A stretch of 64,000 nucleotides of DNA from Marinobacter nitratireducens (GTDB lineage: Bacteria > Pseudomonadota > Gammaproteobacteria > Pseudomonadales > Oleiphilaceae). The position numbers were made by a program, and so were the translations under genes. Below, one piece after another: positions 19,487-27,170 of the stretch (positions are counted from its first letter, which is position 1; every line of letters begins with the position of its first letter). The DNA is taken from the NCBI RefSeq assembly GCF_000708045.1, contig NZ_ANIE01000001.1:1-64000 (forward strand). The letters run 5' to 3'. The notes under the pieces are model-generated. The model had not been told where the DNA came from. It worked only from the letters and a program-made list of their open reading frames with translations, and searched no databases.

Positions 19487-20652
19487 TTCAGATTCTCCCT
19501 TTGTAGTTGGCGCAGATGTTGGTCGTATGCCTGGTCGAACACCTCCTGAAACAGGCGCTCGAATCCCTGCTGACGACTGGAATTCAGTTCCCGGTAATAG
19601 TGTTGGTACATGTCCCAAGCCCAGTGCCCCTCGTCCTCGCTCTCCTGGAGGCCCCGGCGATAGCCGTGAAAACGACGTAAAAGTGCTTCCGGTGAAAACG
19701 CGTGCAGAATGGCATCCAGAGCCTCACGGATGGCGACCCGAGTCGCCTGCTGGTGCTGATTGAGGCTCTCCAGGCTTTCCCGAACCGCCGCCGGGGCAGA
19801 GAGGTGGACCGGGCTCCGTTGACCAGCGAACAGCGTCTGAACGGTGTCGCCGTAGGACTCACCAAGTCGCAGCGGGTTGTCTTCGATGGGTTGCAACCGG
19901 GTTCTCAATGCCCGGTGGTGGCTGTCTTCGCCCCGGTGCAGTGCCAGCAAGCCGTCTACAGTGGCCTGCAAGGTTTGCCCCGCTTCCTCGAGAAACAAGC
20001 GCATCTCGTCGCTGTCGGCAAAGTCGAGTTCGCAGCCCATTCCCTTGATGAGTGGCGTGGCGCTGATGTGTTTCCGGCTCTTTTCGTCCCGATGTGCCCC
20101 CAGTCTCGGCGTTTCAGGCGTTTGTTCACCATCCGGCCAGTGCAGCATCGGGTCATTACTCTCGACAGCAGGGGTCACCGGCTCGATGCCTTCGAGCGGT
20201 TCACAGCCACCGGGCTCCGCATCCCGCACCTGCGCCCTCTTCAACTCTGCGGCCTGACCATTGATCAGGCGATCATCGTCTGCCCCGCCCTCCGGCCAGA
20301 CTTCAGGGGCATCATCGCCGGCGAGTTCGGCACGGATCTGGTATCGGCCAATGGTTAATGTGTCACCATGATTCAGCCGCGCCCGCCGCCCGCGACCAAC
20401 CGGCTGGCTGGCGCTGTTAATGTAGGTGCGGCCGCTCCGGTCAATCAAACAGAAATCGCCTTCCATGAACCGCACTTCGGCGTGCCCGGCCACCACACCG
20501 GTCCGTTGTGAGGACAACTGCCAGGTATCATTGGCCGCCGTCCCGATGGAACCACCGGCGGTATTGAAACGGTGCTCAATGGCGGCACCACCATTTGTGG
20601 CCGTTGGGTTGGTGACGGTCAGTTTCAGAACCGCTGCTGGTTGCCTTTCCAT
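19483..20652 (-). CDS. T6SS FHA-domain protein (TagH/VasC type)
   Basis: About 389 residues. The N-terminal FHA domain (about 10-110) shows the usual phosphothreonine-binding order: VRFMEGDFCLIDRSGRTYIN and a following GD-TLTIGRYQIR. The centre is acidic and variable. The C-terminal 190 residues are helical with the pattern HAFSPEALLRRFHGYRRG and DMYQHYYREL, as in VasC/TagH T6SS FHA proteins. In other bacteria these proteins take part in phosphorylation-based control of assembly, but no PpkA or PppA gene is seen in this window. ATG at 20652 is chosen, 28 bases after the tssG stop. Confidence 0.9.
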   Translation of the reverse strand: MERQPAAVLKLTVTNPTATNGGAAIEHRFNTAGGSIGTAANDTWQLSSQRTGVVAGHAEVRFMEGDFCLIDRSGRTYINSASQPVGRGRRARLNHGDTLTIGRYQIRAELAGDDAPEVWPEGGADDDRLINGQAAELKRAQVRDAEPGGCEPLEGIEPVTPAVESNDPMLHWPDGEQTPETPRLGAHRDEKSRKHISATPLIKGMGCELDFADSDEMRLFLEEAGQTLQATVDGLLALHRGEDSHHRALRTRLQPIEDNPLRLGESYGDTVQTLFAGQRSPVHLSAPAAVRESLESLNQHQQATRVAIREALDAILHAFSPEALLRRFHGYRRGLQESEDEGHWAWDMYQHYYRELNSSRQQGFERLFQEVFDQAYDQHLRQLQRENLK

Positions 20653-20680
20653 AATCAACTTCCCTGTATCGCCAGCGTGG

Positions 20681-21697
20681 TTACCGGCGTATCTGAATCC
20701 GAACGGCAGGCCGGGATGAGGCCCGCTCTGGCGTGACGAAAGAATTCCATCCCAGGCGCACATCCTCGCCCAGCTGCATCGGCCGGATGTCCCTGGGTCT
20801 CATCTGAAGCTCAAGGTCATAAGCCAACTGTTCCCGCGTGGCGAACTCCACAAGTTTGAGCAAGCGTTTGTGCTCCCGGCCATTGGGCAGGAAATCCGCG
20901 AAGCGTTGGCGGCTCAGGTTGCGGATCCGCAACACGAACTTGCCACTCCGGTCGCGCACCTGAGCACCCACGAGCGTGTCCATCCCCAGCGAGGCGTTGC
21001 TCCTGCCCAGCTGGGTTTGCTGGGCTTTGGCGATATCCACTTTGCGCAACACCCACTGCTCGATGCTCACATCTTCAAGATCGAAACAATGGGCAACCAT
21101 GCCACTGACAACGTCGGGGGATCGGCTGCGCCCGGCCATCAACCCGGCATAGGCCAGCATTTTGGACCAGTTCACGGGGGTGGCTTCGCGCAGCCGCGCA
21201 TCGCCCAATCCGACCAGCGCGAAGATCAGGTCAGAAAACCCATCCGAGGCGCCAGGCTGGAAGCGAATGTAATACCGGTACTTGCGCCAGGCCCGATGGA
21301 ACAGCGTCACCAGACGGTGGTTGAAAAAGTCCAGAAAGTGCCGACGCACACCCAGGTTCTGGCCGGCTTCCCAGGCCAGATCTTCCAGGTAATATCCGGG
21401 CAATGGCGACTGCGAACCATGCAATCCAAGGAAGCTCACTTCCATCTGGTAAGGCGCATGCTCATGCTCGGGCGACAACGCAGACACCACGTCGCTGCCG
21501 GGGAACCCCAACCCTGCCGAGGCAGAAAACCGGATGCGCTCCTGCTGAGGATGGTCTTCACCACCCTGCTCCAGATCGTCGCCGTGGTGCCGATGGATCA
21601 GATCCACCAGCTGGAAAAAACTGTAGCGCCGCGCGTTACCCAGAACGGGTTGCAGCTCGGCTACATCAGCGGCTGCTGACCTTGCTGTAACGTCCAT
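20681..21697 (-). CDS. tssG: T6SS baseplate protein TssG
   Basis: A 338-residue TssG (VasB, VCA0111-like). The N-terminus has YSFFQLVDLIHRHH, followed by RIRFSASAGLGFPGSDV and VSFLGLHGSQSPLPGYYLE, all typical. With TssF it forms the baseplate wedge core. It overlaps the end of tssF by 37 bases, an arrangement seen in many T6SS clusters, and has AGGA upstream of the start ATG. Confidence 0.95.
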   Translation of the reverse strand: MDVTARSAAADVAELQPVLGNARRYSFFQLVDLIHRHHGDDLEQGGEDHPQQERIRFSASAGLGFPGSDVVSALSPEHEHAPYQMEVSFLGLHGSQSPLPGYYLEDLAWEAGQNLGVRRHFLDFFNHRLVTLFHRAWRKYRYYIRFQPGASDGFSDLIFALVGLGDARLREATPVNWSKMLAYAGLMAGRSRSPDVVSGMVAHCFDLEDVSIEQWVLRKVDIAKAQQTQLGRSNASLGMDTLVGAQVRDRSGKFVLRIRNLSRQRFADFLPNGREHKRLLKLVEFATREQLAYDLELQMRPRDIRPMQLGEDVRLGWNSFVTPERASSRPAVRIQIRR

Positions 21698-23433
21698 GTG
21701 TACCGTTCCTGGTTTTCTGTATTCACCACTTCCAGTTGGTGAAATGCGTTGATGCTGGCATAAAGCGCAAAGAACTGGCTGAGTACCGTTCCAAACAGGT
21801 ACAGATCCCCTTCCGAGGCAAATCCGCTCTGATCGAGACTCAGCTCCGAGCGTATGCCACGTACCGGCAGCCCCCGGATCATCCTGTCCACGGGGTTTGT
21901 GGCTATGCCACTGATACCCGCCAGCCGCTTCTTCGATATTCGTTCCGCCTGCCGGTCCACCAGCGCCCGGAAATCATAGACACGCAGCACGGTCCTCAAG
22001 GCCTCCACATCCAGCATGGAGAGGTAGTTGAGCGACAGGTTCGAAATCAATGTCCACAGCAGGCTGCCATCCAGCGTTGGCCGAAGCGTTGCTGTGGGTC
22101 GGGTAATGTTGCTGAAGGAGGCAAATGCCGGCGTCGTCTCCGTTGCCATGGACACTTCCCCAACCGCCAGTTGATTGGGTAACTGGCGGTTGGTGCAGGT
22201 GAGGGTCAGAGACACGGCTTCCTGGCGGTTCAGGCACTCACTTTCGTCCCCCCGGACAAAGGACATATAGTGGTCGAAACCATCGCCACGAACACTCTCC
22301 CGGACCCGGGTCCGGTAATACAATGCCGTTCGCCCCCGATCTCTCTCCACTTCGTGCTGAAAGCTCTCGAATGGCGTGTAGATACGCGGCTCGCCCCGTC
22401 CCGAGCGGCCCTCAAGCCAGCCTTCCACCTGTTCGACACAGAACACTTCGTAGTGGTCCGGTGAGCGACTCGACGGGGAGATCCGGTACTCGGTCTGGCG
22501 CCCGTTCAGGTCCACTGGCTCGCCTTCATGGCTGAACAGGTTGACCGCCGGGGTACAGTACAGCTGCAGGCTCTCCGCCCTTACTTTGGCCTCCGGAGGA
22601 AGAATCCGGCTGAACTGGAAACGCACACTGATTTCATCGGCCTGGACAGCCGGCAGCCGTGTTTTCAGGCCGGTTATATCCACAAAGCGAAACGCGTCCG
22701 GAAAGCTGAGGTACTCCTGCAGGATCCGGTAGCCGGGATAGGCGTTTTTCGGATACGGCAGCAGTGCTTCGTCAGCGGCAAACCCAACCGGTCGCAACGA
22801 CGAAGCAGGCAACCGATAGGTCGAGTTGCCGACCACCAGTTCGATGCCGGTCAGATAATGATTCAGCCACAGGTACAGGGTCTCGGAGGTATGATCATCA
22901 CCCCCCAGATAAAAGCGAAGATGGTCCAGCCCCAGAGTGTTCAGTGACTGATCGGTGTGCAACGCCAGATCCACAGTGACGGAAGACACCTCCCTGGAAT
23001 GCTCGGCGTAAACGCCGGCGACGCTGATGGGGAATACATCCACCGCCCGACAGGTCCGGAACCGGCACTGAGTCTGACGGATGGCGTCTCCGACCGGCCG
23101 ACTCTTGATCTCGGTGTGTCGTTCGACCCGCTGGCGCTCACTGATGGCGTGCAGTTGCGGATCAAATTTCATGATGGTGCAGCTGGGCACCGGCCGCAGA
23201 TAGTTGGGCCAAAGCATGTTCAGCAGCGAATGAGTCAGCTCGGGAAACTCGTCTTCTACCTTCTCCCGCAGCTTACCTGTCAGAAACGCAAACCCCTCGA
23301 GCAACCGCTCCACATCCGGATCGGTACTCTGTTCCGACAGAAACCGGGTAAGTTGCGGATGAGCCTCCGCAAACTCCCGTCCCTGCAACCGCAGAAAGCT
23401 CAATTCATCCCTGTAAAACCGATTCAACTTCAT
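21661..23433 (-). CDS. tssF: T6SS baseplate protein TssF
   Basis: A 590-residue TssF (VasA). The N-terminus reads NRFYRDELSFLRLQGREFA and continues with HPQLTRFLSEQSTDPDVERL, both diagnostic. The C-terminus has FALYASINAFHQLEV. TssF is the main wedge protein in the baseplate. The 256-base gap upstream, between it and tssE, holds two long hairpins; transcription of tssF from the tssB promoter must pass through both. Confidence 0.96.
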   Translation of the reverse strand: MKLNRFYRDELSFLRLQGREFAEAHPQLTRFLSEQSTDPDVERLLEGFAFLTGKLREKVEDEFPELTHSLLNMLWPNYLRPVPSCTIMKFDPQLHAISERQRVERHTEIKSRPVGDAIRQTQCRFRTCRAVDVFPISVAGVYAEHSREVSSVTVDLALHTDQSLNTLGLDHLRFYLGGDDHTSETLYLWLNHYLTGIELVVGNSTYRLPASSLRPVGFAADEALLPYPKNAYPGYRILQEYLSFPDAFRFVDITGLKTRLPAVQADEISVRFQFSRILPPEAKVRAESLQLYCTPAVNLFSHEGEPVDLNGRQTEYRISPSSRSPDHYEVFCVEQVEGWLEGRSGRGEPRIYTPFESFQHEVERDRGRTALYYRTRVRESVRGDGFDHYMSFVRGDESECLNRQEAVSLTLTCTNRQLPNQLAVGEVSMATETTPAFASFSNITRPTATLRPTLDGSLLWTLISNLSLNYLSMLDVEALRTVLRVYDFRALVDRQAERISKKRLAGISGIATNPVDRMIRGLPVRGIRSELSLDQSGFASEGDLYLFGTVLSQFFALYASINAFHQLEVVNTENQERYTWTLQQGQQPLM

Positions 23434-23457
23434 GGGGCAACAACACCAATGCCGGGA

Positions 23458-23548
23458 AGAGGGAGTGACGATGCTTTTCTGGCGGGAAAAAATGTCTGAG
23501 CGCAGCGAGTTGTTTTTTTTCCAGAAGAAAAGCGTCGTTGCTCCCTCT
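23458..23548. repeat. Long hairpin repeat B1 (tssE/tssF gap)
   Basis: Arms at 23458-23482 and 23521-23548 pair almost completely: AGAGGGAG with CTCCCTCT on the outside, and GCTTTTCTGG with CCAGAAGAAAAGC towards the loop. The loop has a run of A, the sequence CTGAGCGCAGCGAGTT and a run of eight T. It is a separate family from the neighbouring hairpin B2. It lies 25 bases upstream of the tssF start in the direction of transcription, so it may affect mRNA processing or tssF level. Confidence 0.65.
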
Positions 23549-23554
23549 AACTCC

Positions 23555-23662
23555 GAACTGGAGACATGGCGCTGCCCGAAAGACGCTCAAGCCATCCCTG
23601 GGCGCTTGGGCTTCGCCATCCATGGCTCCGCACACTTCCGGGCAGCGCCATGCCTCCAGTTC
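23555..23662. repeat. Long hairpin repeat, conserved-loop family, copy B2 (tssE/tssF gap)
   Basis: Two 28-base arms (23555-23582 and 23635-23662) pair with two mismatches and enclose a 52-base loop. The loop shares ACGCTC, CATCC, CGCT and the exact block CGCCATCCATGGCTCCGCAC with copy A at 14053-14105, while the stems are unrelated in sequence. The full element is over 100 bases and fills most of the space between hairpin B1 and the tssE stop. Confidence 0.78.
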
Positions 23663-23689
23663 TCATCCTTGTCTTCAGCTACTAGGGCG

Positions 23690-24118
23690 TTACATCACCC
23701 GGTAGTAGCGCTTGTCATCCAATAACAGATCAATGGTCGTCTTATCGTCTTCCGAGCCAACCCTGAGATAGACCGTCACCTGAAACCGCAACTGCAACGG
23801 ATCCGGCCCCTGGGGCAAAGCAACCACATCCACCCGGCTCACCCTGGGCTCATAGTCTTCGATGCACTTCCGGATCGCGGACCGGATCTGGATGCTCAGA
23901 TCATGGGTTCCCAGCGTCGCGTCGTTGAAATCCAACAGACCCAGGCCCGGAACACTCGCGCTATTGCCCGGATGGGCATTCAGCAATCGAACCAGATGGC
24001 GTTTGATGGATTCAACGACGTGGGGGGTATCCCCCATGCTTTGGCCGGCTGCGTCGGCAGCCTGTTCCAGACGTTCGAACAGACTGCCTCCCCGACTCAG
24101 GGCCTCATCGCCGAACAC
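23690..24118 (-). CDS. tssE: T6SS baseplate protein TssE (gp25-like)
   Basis: A 142-residue gp25/lysozyme-like baseplate protein: GLGLLDFNDATLG in the middle, then IRKCIEDYEPRVSRVDV, which contains the conserved EPR motif essential for sheath nucleation. It starts with GTG at 24118, three bases after the tssC stop. No hcp gene is found between tssC and tssE, where many other clusters carry it. Confidence 0.95.
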   Translation of the reverse strand: MFGDEALSRGGSLFERLEQAADAAGQSMGDTPHVVESIKRHLVRLLNAHPGNSASVPGLGLLDFNDATLGTHDLSIQIRSAIRKCIEDYEPRVSRVDVVALPQGPDPLQLRFQVTVYLRVGSEDDKTTIDLLLDDKRYYRVM

Positions 24119-24121
24119 GAT

Positions 24122-25603
24122 TTAGTCCTTGTCCAGACGACCTACCAGCGACAACTCGAAGTTCGCGCCCATGTATTTGAAGTGAGGGCGAACCGCGAGA
24201 GAGACCTGGTACCAGCCCGGATCGCCCTCGACGTCCGAGACCGTAACCTGAGCGGCGCGCAGCGGGCGACGACTGCGGACATCCGCAGGCGGGTTTTCCT
24301 GATCGGCCACGTACTGTCGGATCCAGGTGTTGAGTTCACGCTCCAGGTCCTGACGTTCTTTCCAGGAACCAATCTGCTCCCGCTGCAGCACTTTGATGTA
24401 ATGCGCCAGCCGGTTCACGATCATCATGTACGGCAACTGGGTCCCCAACTTGTAGTTGGTCTCCGCTTCTTTGCCTTCCTTGGTATTCGGGAACTGTTTC
24501 GGTTTCTGAACCGAGTTGGCAGAGAAGAAGGCGGCGTTATCGCTACCTTTGCGCATGGTCAGGGCGATGAACCCCTCATCTGCCATTTCGTATTCTCGAC
24601 GGTCAGTAATCAGCACCTCGGTGGGGATCTTCGATTCCAGCTGACCGAAGGACTCGAACACGTGCACCGGCAGGTCTTCCACGGCGCCACCACTCTGGGG
24701 ACCGATAATATTCGGGCACCAGCGATACTTGGCGAAGCTCTCGGTCAGTCGGGTTGCAAGCAGGTAGGCCGTGTTACCCCACAGGTAATGCTCGTGATCT
24801 GCGGATACGTCTTCCTTGTAATTGAAGCTGCGAACCGGATTTTCGGTCGGATCGTAAGGCACCCGCAGCAGAAATCGCGGCGAGGTCAGGCCCAGATAAC
24901 GGGCATCTTCGGATTCACGCAGAGAGCGCCACTTGGCGTACTTCGGACCTTCGAAAACGGCCTTGAGTTCCTTGATGGCCGGAAGTTCCTGATAGCTATC
25001 GACACCGAAAAACGACGGTGCCACGGAGGACAGGAACGGCGCGTGGGCCATGGCTCCCACGGAGGAAACATACTGCAGCAGTTTCATGTCCGGGGTGGAG
25101 GGAGTGAAGGCGTAATTGCCGACGACGGCACCGACCGGCTCGCCCCCGAATTGGCCGTATTCTGTGGAATAAATGTGGTTGTAGAACCCGGTCTGGGTTA
25201 CATCCGGAGCAAATTCGAAGTCTTCGAGCAGTTCGGTTTTGGTGGCGTGCAGGATATCGACCTTGATGTTCTCGCGAAAATCGGTGCGATCCACCATCAG
25301 CTTCAGGCCGCGCCAGGAGGATTCCAGCTCCTGCAGCTGTGGCGCGTGCAGGATTTCATCCATCTGGGCGCTGATCTTTCGGTCCAGTTCCACGACCATC
25401 TGGTCCACCAGGGCCTTGTTGACGGGCTGGCCTTTCTCGTCGCTGTTCAAGAGGTTGGCGATAAAGGTTGCTACCCCCTTTCGGGCCACATCGTATCCCT
25501 CATCCGCCGGCGCCATGCGACTGTTCGCCATGACCTGATCGAGAAGCGACCCTTCGGCCACGGATTCGGAGGCAGCAGATTGCTGCACAGCAGTATCAGA
25601 CAT
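24122..25603 (-). CDS. tssC: T6SS sheath large subunit TssC (VipB)
   Basis: A 493-residue sheath protein. Typical patterns include LESSWRGLKLMVDRTDF, EYGQFGGEPVGAVVGNY, and FSANSVQKPKQF; the C-terminus has WYQVSLAVRPHFKYMGA. TssB and TssC form the contractile sheath, which is recycled by ClpV. It is 66 bases downstream of tssB and just upstream of tssE. Confidence 0.97.
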   Translation of the reverse strand: MSDTAVQQSAASESVAEGSLLDQVMANSRMAPADEGYDVARKGVATFIANLLNSDEKGQPVNKALVDQMVVELDRKISAQMDEILHAPQLQELESSWRGLKLMVDRTDFRENIKVDILHATKTELLEDFEFAPDVTQTGFYNHIYSTEYGQFGGEPVGAVVGNYAFTPSTPDMKLLQYVSSVGAMAHAPFLSSVAPSFFGVDSYQELPAIKELKAVFEGPKYAKWRSLRESEDARYLGLTSPRFLLRVPYDPTENPVRSFNYKEDVSADHEHYLWGNTAYLLATRLTESFAKYRWCPNIIGPQSGGAVEDLPVHVFESFGQLESKIPTEVLITDRREYEMADEGFIALTMRKGSDNAAFFSANSVQKPKQFPNTKEGKEAETNYKLGTQLPYMMIVNRLAHYIKVLQREQIGSWKERQDLERELNTWIRQYVADQENPPADVRSRRPLRAAQVTVSDVEGDPGWYQVSLAVRPHFKYMGANFELSLVGRLDKD

Positions 25604-25669
25604 ACCACATCCCTTTAGTACGTAATTGATCGTCGATATTGAAGGCCGCGTTCAGGCAGCAGCCTTCGA

Positions 25670-26164
25670 TTATTCGCTGTCGGTGGCCAGTTCCAGTTCG
25701 GCCAGCAGCTTGTCCCTTGCATCATCATTGTCCAGCAGCTCCTGCAGCTTGGAACGGAACGATGGCACATTACCCAGCGGGCCCTTGAGGGCGACCAGTG
25801 CTTCCCGAAGCTCGATCAGTTTTTTCAGCTCGGGTACCTGGCGGGCAACACTGTCAGGGGAGAAATCGTCCAGAGACTGGATCTCAAGGTTTACCGGCAG
25901 GTCGTCGGCTTCCTCATCCAGCTTGTTGGTCACGGTGGTGGAAAGACTCAGGCCCGCTTCCTTCATGACCGAACGAAAGTTGTTCTTGTCGACGGAAATG
26001 GCCTTTCGATCTTCGATGGGGGTTTCTTCCGCATGCCCCTTGAAATCGCCAACAACAAACATCTTCAGCGGCAATTCGGTTTCAGCCTGCTGATCTCCGG
26101 TGGCGGGGACATACTTGATATTGATGCGCTCTTTAGGCGCGACGGAACCGTCTTTAGAAGACAT
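25670..26164 (-). CDS. tssB: T6SS sheath small subunit TssB (VipA)
   Basis: A 164-residue sheath protein: PKERINIKYVP and ELPLKMFVVGDFKG near the start, then PVNLEIQSLDDFSPD and VPELKKLIELREAL. The ATG at 26164 has GGGAG seven bases upstream. It is the first gene of the T6SS operon. Its 5' leader contains a perfect 7-bp palindrome (26179-26193), and a sigma-70-like promoter is predicted at 26240-26268. Confidence 0.97.
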   Translation of the reverse strand: MSSKDGSVAPKERINIKYVPATGDQQAETELPLKMFVVGDFKGHAEETPIEDRKAISVDKNNFRSVMKEAGLSLSTTVTNKLDEEADDLPVNLEIQSLDDFSPDSVARQVPELKKLIELREALVALKGPLGNVPSFRSKLQELLDNDDARDKLLAELELATDSE

Positions 26165-26178
26165 GCGCTTGCTCCCTG

Positions 26179-26193
26179 TGCAAATCATTTGCA
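26179..26193. promoter_or_regulatory. Palindrome in the tssB leader
   Basis: TGCAAAT C ATTTGCA is a perfect seven-base inverted repeat with one central base, 15-29 bases upstream of the tssB start. A second perfect inverted repeat, GGCAAA CT TTTGCC, lies at 26307-26320, upstream of the predicted promoter. Both look like operators of a dimeric regulator, but the protein is unknown. Confidence 0.4.
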
Positions 26194-26239
26194 GTTGTTC
26201 AATCCCTTGTACGCGCCCTCCTGGCACGCAACGGCAAAA

Positions 26240-26268
26240 ACTCTACACCCCTAATCCGGCATTCTCAA
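26240..26268 (-). promoter_or_regulatory. Candidate sigma-70 promoter of the T6SS operon
   Basis: On the minus strand TTGAGA (26268-26263) and TAGAGT (26245-26240) are separated by 17 bases, 5/6 and 4/6 matches to the sigma-70 boxes. It would give a leader of about 70 bases before tssB. No properly spaced sigma-54 site was found in this 293-base divergent gap. Confidence 0.35.
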
Positions 26269-26370
26269 GCAAAAACTGGCCAGCAGAATCTCGGATTGTG
26301 CGTAGAGGCAAACTTTTGCCAAATACCTTGTTTCTGACGTTTCCTTCTGCCATGCAGGACGGTTCAGTCA

Positions 26371-26399
26371 ATGACGCCTTTTTTACCTGCGGCTATACT
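26371..26399 (+). promoter_or_regulatory. Candidate promoter of the acyl-CoA-binding protein gene
   Basis: ATGACG (26371-26376) and TATACT (26394-26399) are spaced by 17 bases, upstream of the gene that starts at 26458. The -10 box matches five of six consensus bases. Confidence 0.45.
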
Positions 26400-26457
26400 C
26401 GAACTGATCTTTCCAGGACATAAACACCAACACAGAGACTCAATCAAGGAGAACGCA

Positions 26458-26718
26458 ATGAGCGACCTGAAAACCCAGTTTGACGAAGCGGTCAACTATA
26501 TCCAGACCGCAGAGGGCGATTTCCAGCCGTCCAACGAGATGAAACTGGAATTTTATGCGCTGTACAAGCAAGCCACCGAAGGCGATGTCTCCGGCAAGCG
26601 TCCGGGCATGATGGATTTTGTGGGTCGCGCGAAGTACGACGCCTGGGAAAAGCTCAAGGGCACCTCCAGCGATGCCGCCATGCAGCAGTATATCGACAAA
26701 CTTGAAGCGCTGAAGTAA
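26458..26718 (+). CDS. Acyl-CoA-binding protein
   Basis: An 86-residue four-helix acyl-CoA-binding protein (ACBP). Family patterns are complete: FDEAVNYIQ in helix 1, [37 protein letters not shown] and [11 protein letters not shown]. These small cytosolic proteins hold long-chain acyl-CoA esters; they are common in eukaryotes and scattered in bacteria. The ATG at 26458 has AAGGAG just upstream. It is divergent from the T6SS operon and has its own promoter and a hairpin downstream, so it is probably monocistronic. Any link to T6SS is only positional. Confidence 0.92.
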   Translation: MSDLKTQFDEAVNYIQTAEGDFQPSNEMKLEFYALYKQATEGDVSGKRPGMMDFVGRAKYDAWEKLKGTSSDAAMQQYIDKLEALK

Positions 26719-26726
26719 TGCCCTCC

Positions 26727-26751
26727 GGCCCCGGCTTCCATGGCCGGGGCC
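26727..26751 (+). terminator. Hairpin after the acyl-CoA-binding protein gene
   Basis: A nine-base GC-rich stem, GGCCCCGGC / GCCGGGGCC, with a seven-base loop lies eight bases after the stop codon. There is no good T-run directly after it, so termination may be imperfect. Confidence 0.45.
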
Positions 26752-26841
26752 TGCGCGCCCATCAAAATTTTGCGGCGTTCAACAATTTGTCATAAGATGC
26801 CGCCAAGATAACAACAAAAATTCACACCGTGAGTATTATCC

Positions 26842-27156
26842 ATGGACATTACTGAGGCGCTGGAACAATCCCAGCCGGGCCTTGTTGGCCGTGTCAGAGT
26901 TGCCATCCGTAACCAACAGCTAAACCAGCGAGCCGAGCAGAACTATCTGCATTGGATCACCCGCTTTGTGCTTTTCCACGATATGAAAGATCCGGAAACC
27001 CTGGCCGGCGAAGATCGCCAGCAGTTTCTTAGCTATCTCAGCGACCGTATCCGTGTGTCCCGGGCAAGGCTGAACCAGGCCAGCCAGGCACTAACGTTCT
27101 TCTATGAGGACGTGCTGGGCAAAGCTTCCGTGAGCGGAACCACCGTTGCTGCCTGA
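26842..27156 (+). CDS. Orphan integrase N-terminal SAM-like domain protein
   Basis: A 104-residue protein that consists almost only of the N-terminal DNA-binding domain of tyrosine recombinases. The pattern QNYLHWITRFVLFHDMKDPETL is that of integron and phage integrases, followed by FLSYLSDRIRVSRARLNQASQAL and FFYEDVLG. The catalytic domain (R..H-R-H..Y) is absent, and no continuation is found in other frames up to the next gene. It may be a remnant or a domesticated DNA-binding protein. The reading frame is intact and starts with ATG at 26842. No attachment site or other mobile gene is next to it. Confidence 0.75.
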   Translation: MDITEALEQSQPGLVGRVRVAIRNQQLNQRAEQNYLHWITRFVLFHDMKDPETLAGEDRQQFLSYLSDRIRVSRARLNQASQALTFFYEDVLGKASVSGTTVAA

Positions 27157-27170
27157 GCCAGGCAGCGGAA

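Noticed and set aside
23405..23635. Minus-strand frame in the tssE/tssF gap
   Set aside because: It translates the hairpin repeats; a similar peptide appears in the false N-terminal extension of vasH, because both are copies of the same non-coding repeat.
26220..26236. Sigma-54 site TGGCACG on the plus strand upstream of the ACBP gene
   Set aside because: The -12 element does not fit, and it is over 200 bases from the gene start. A normal sigma-70-like promoter lies closer.
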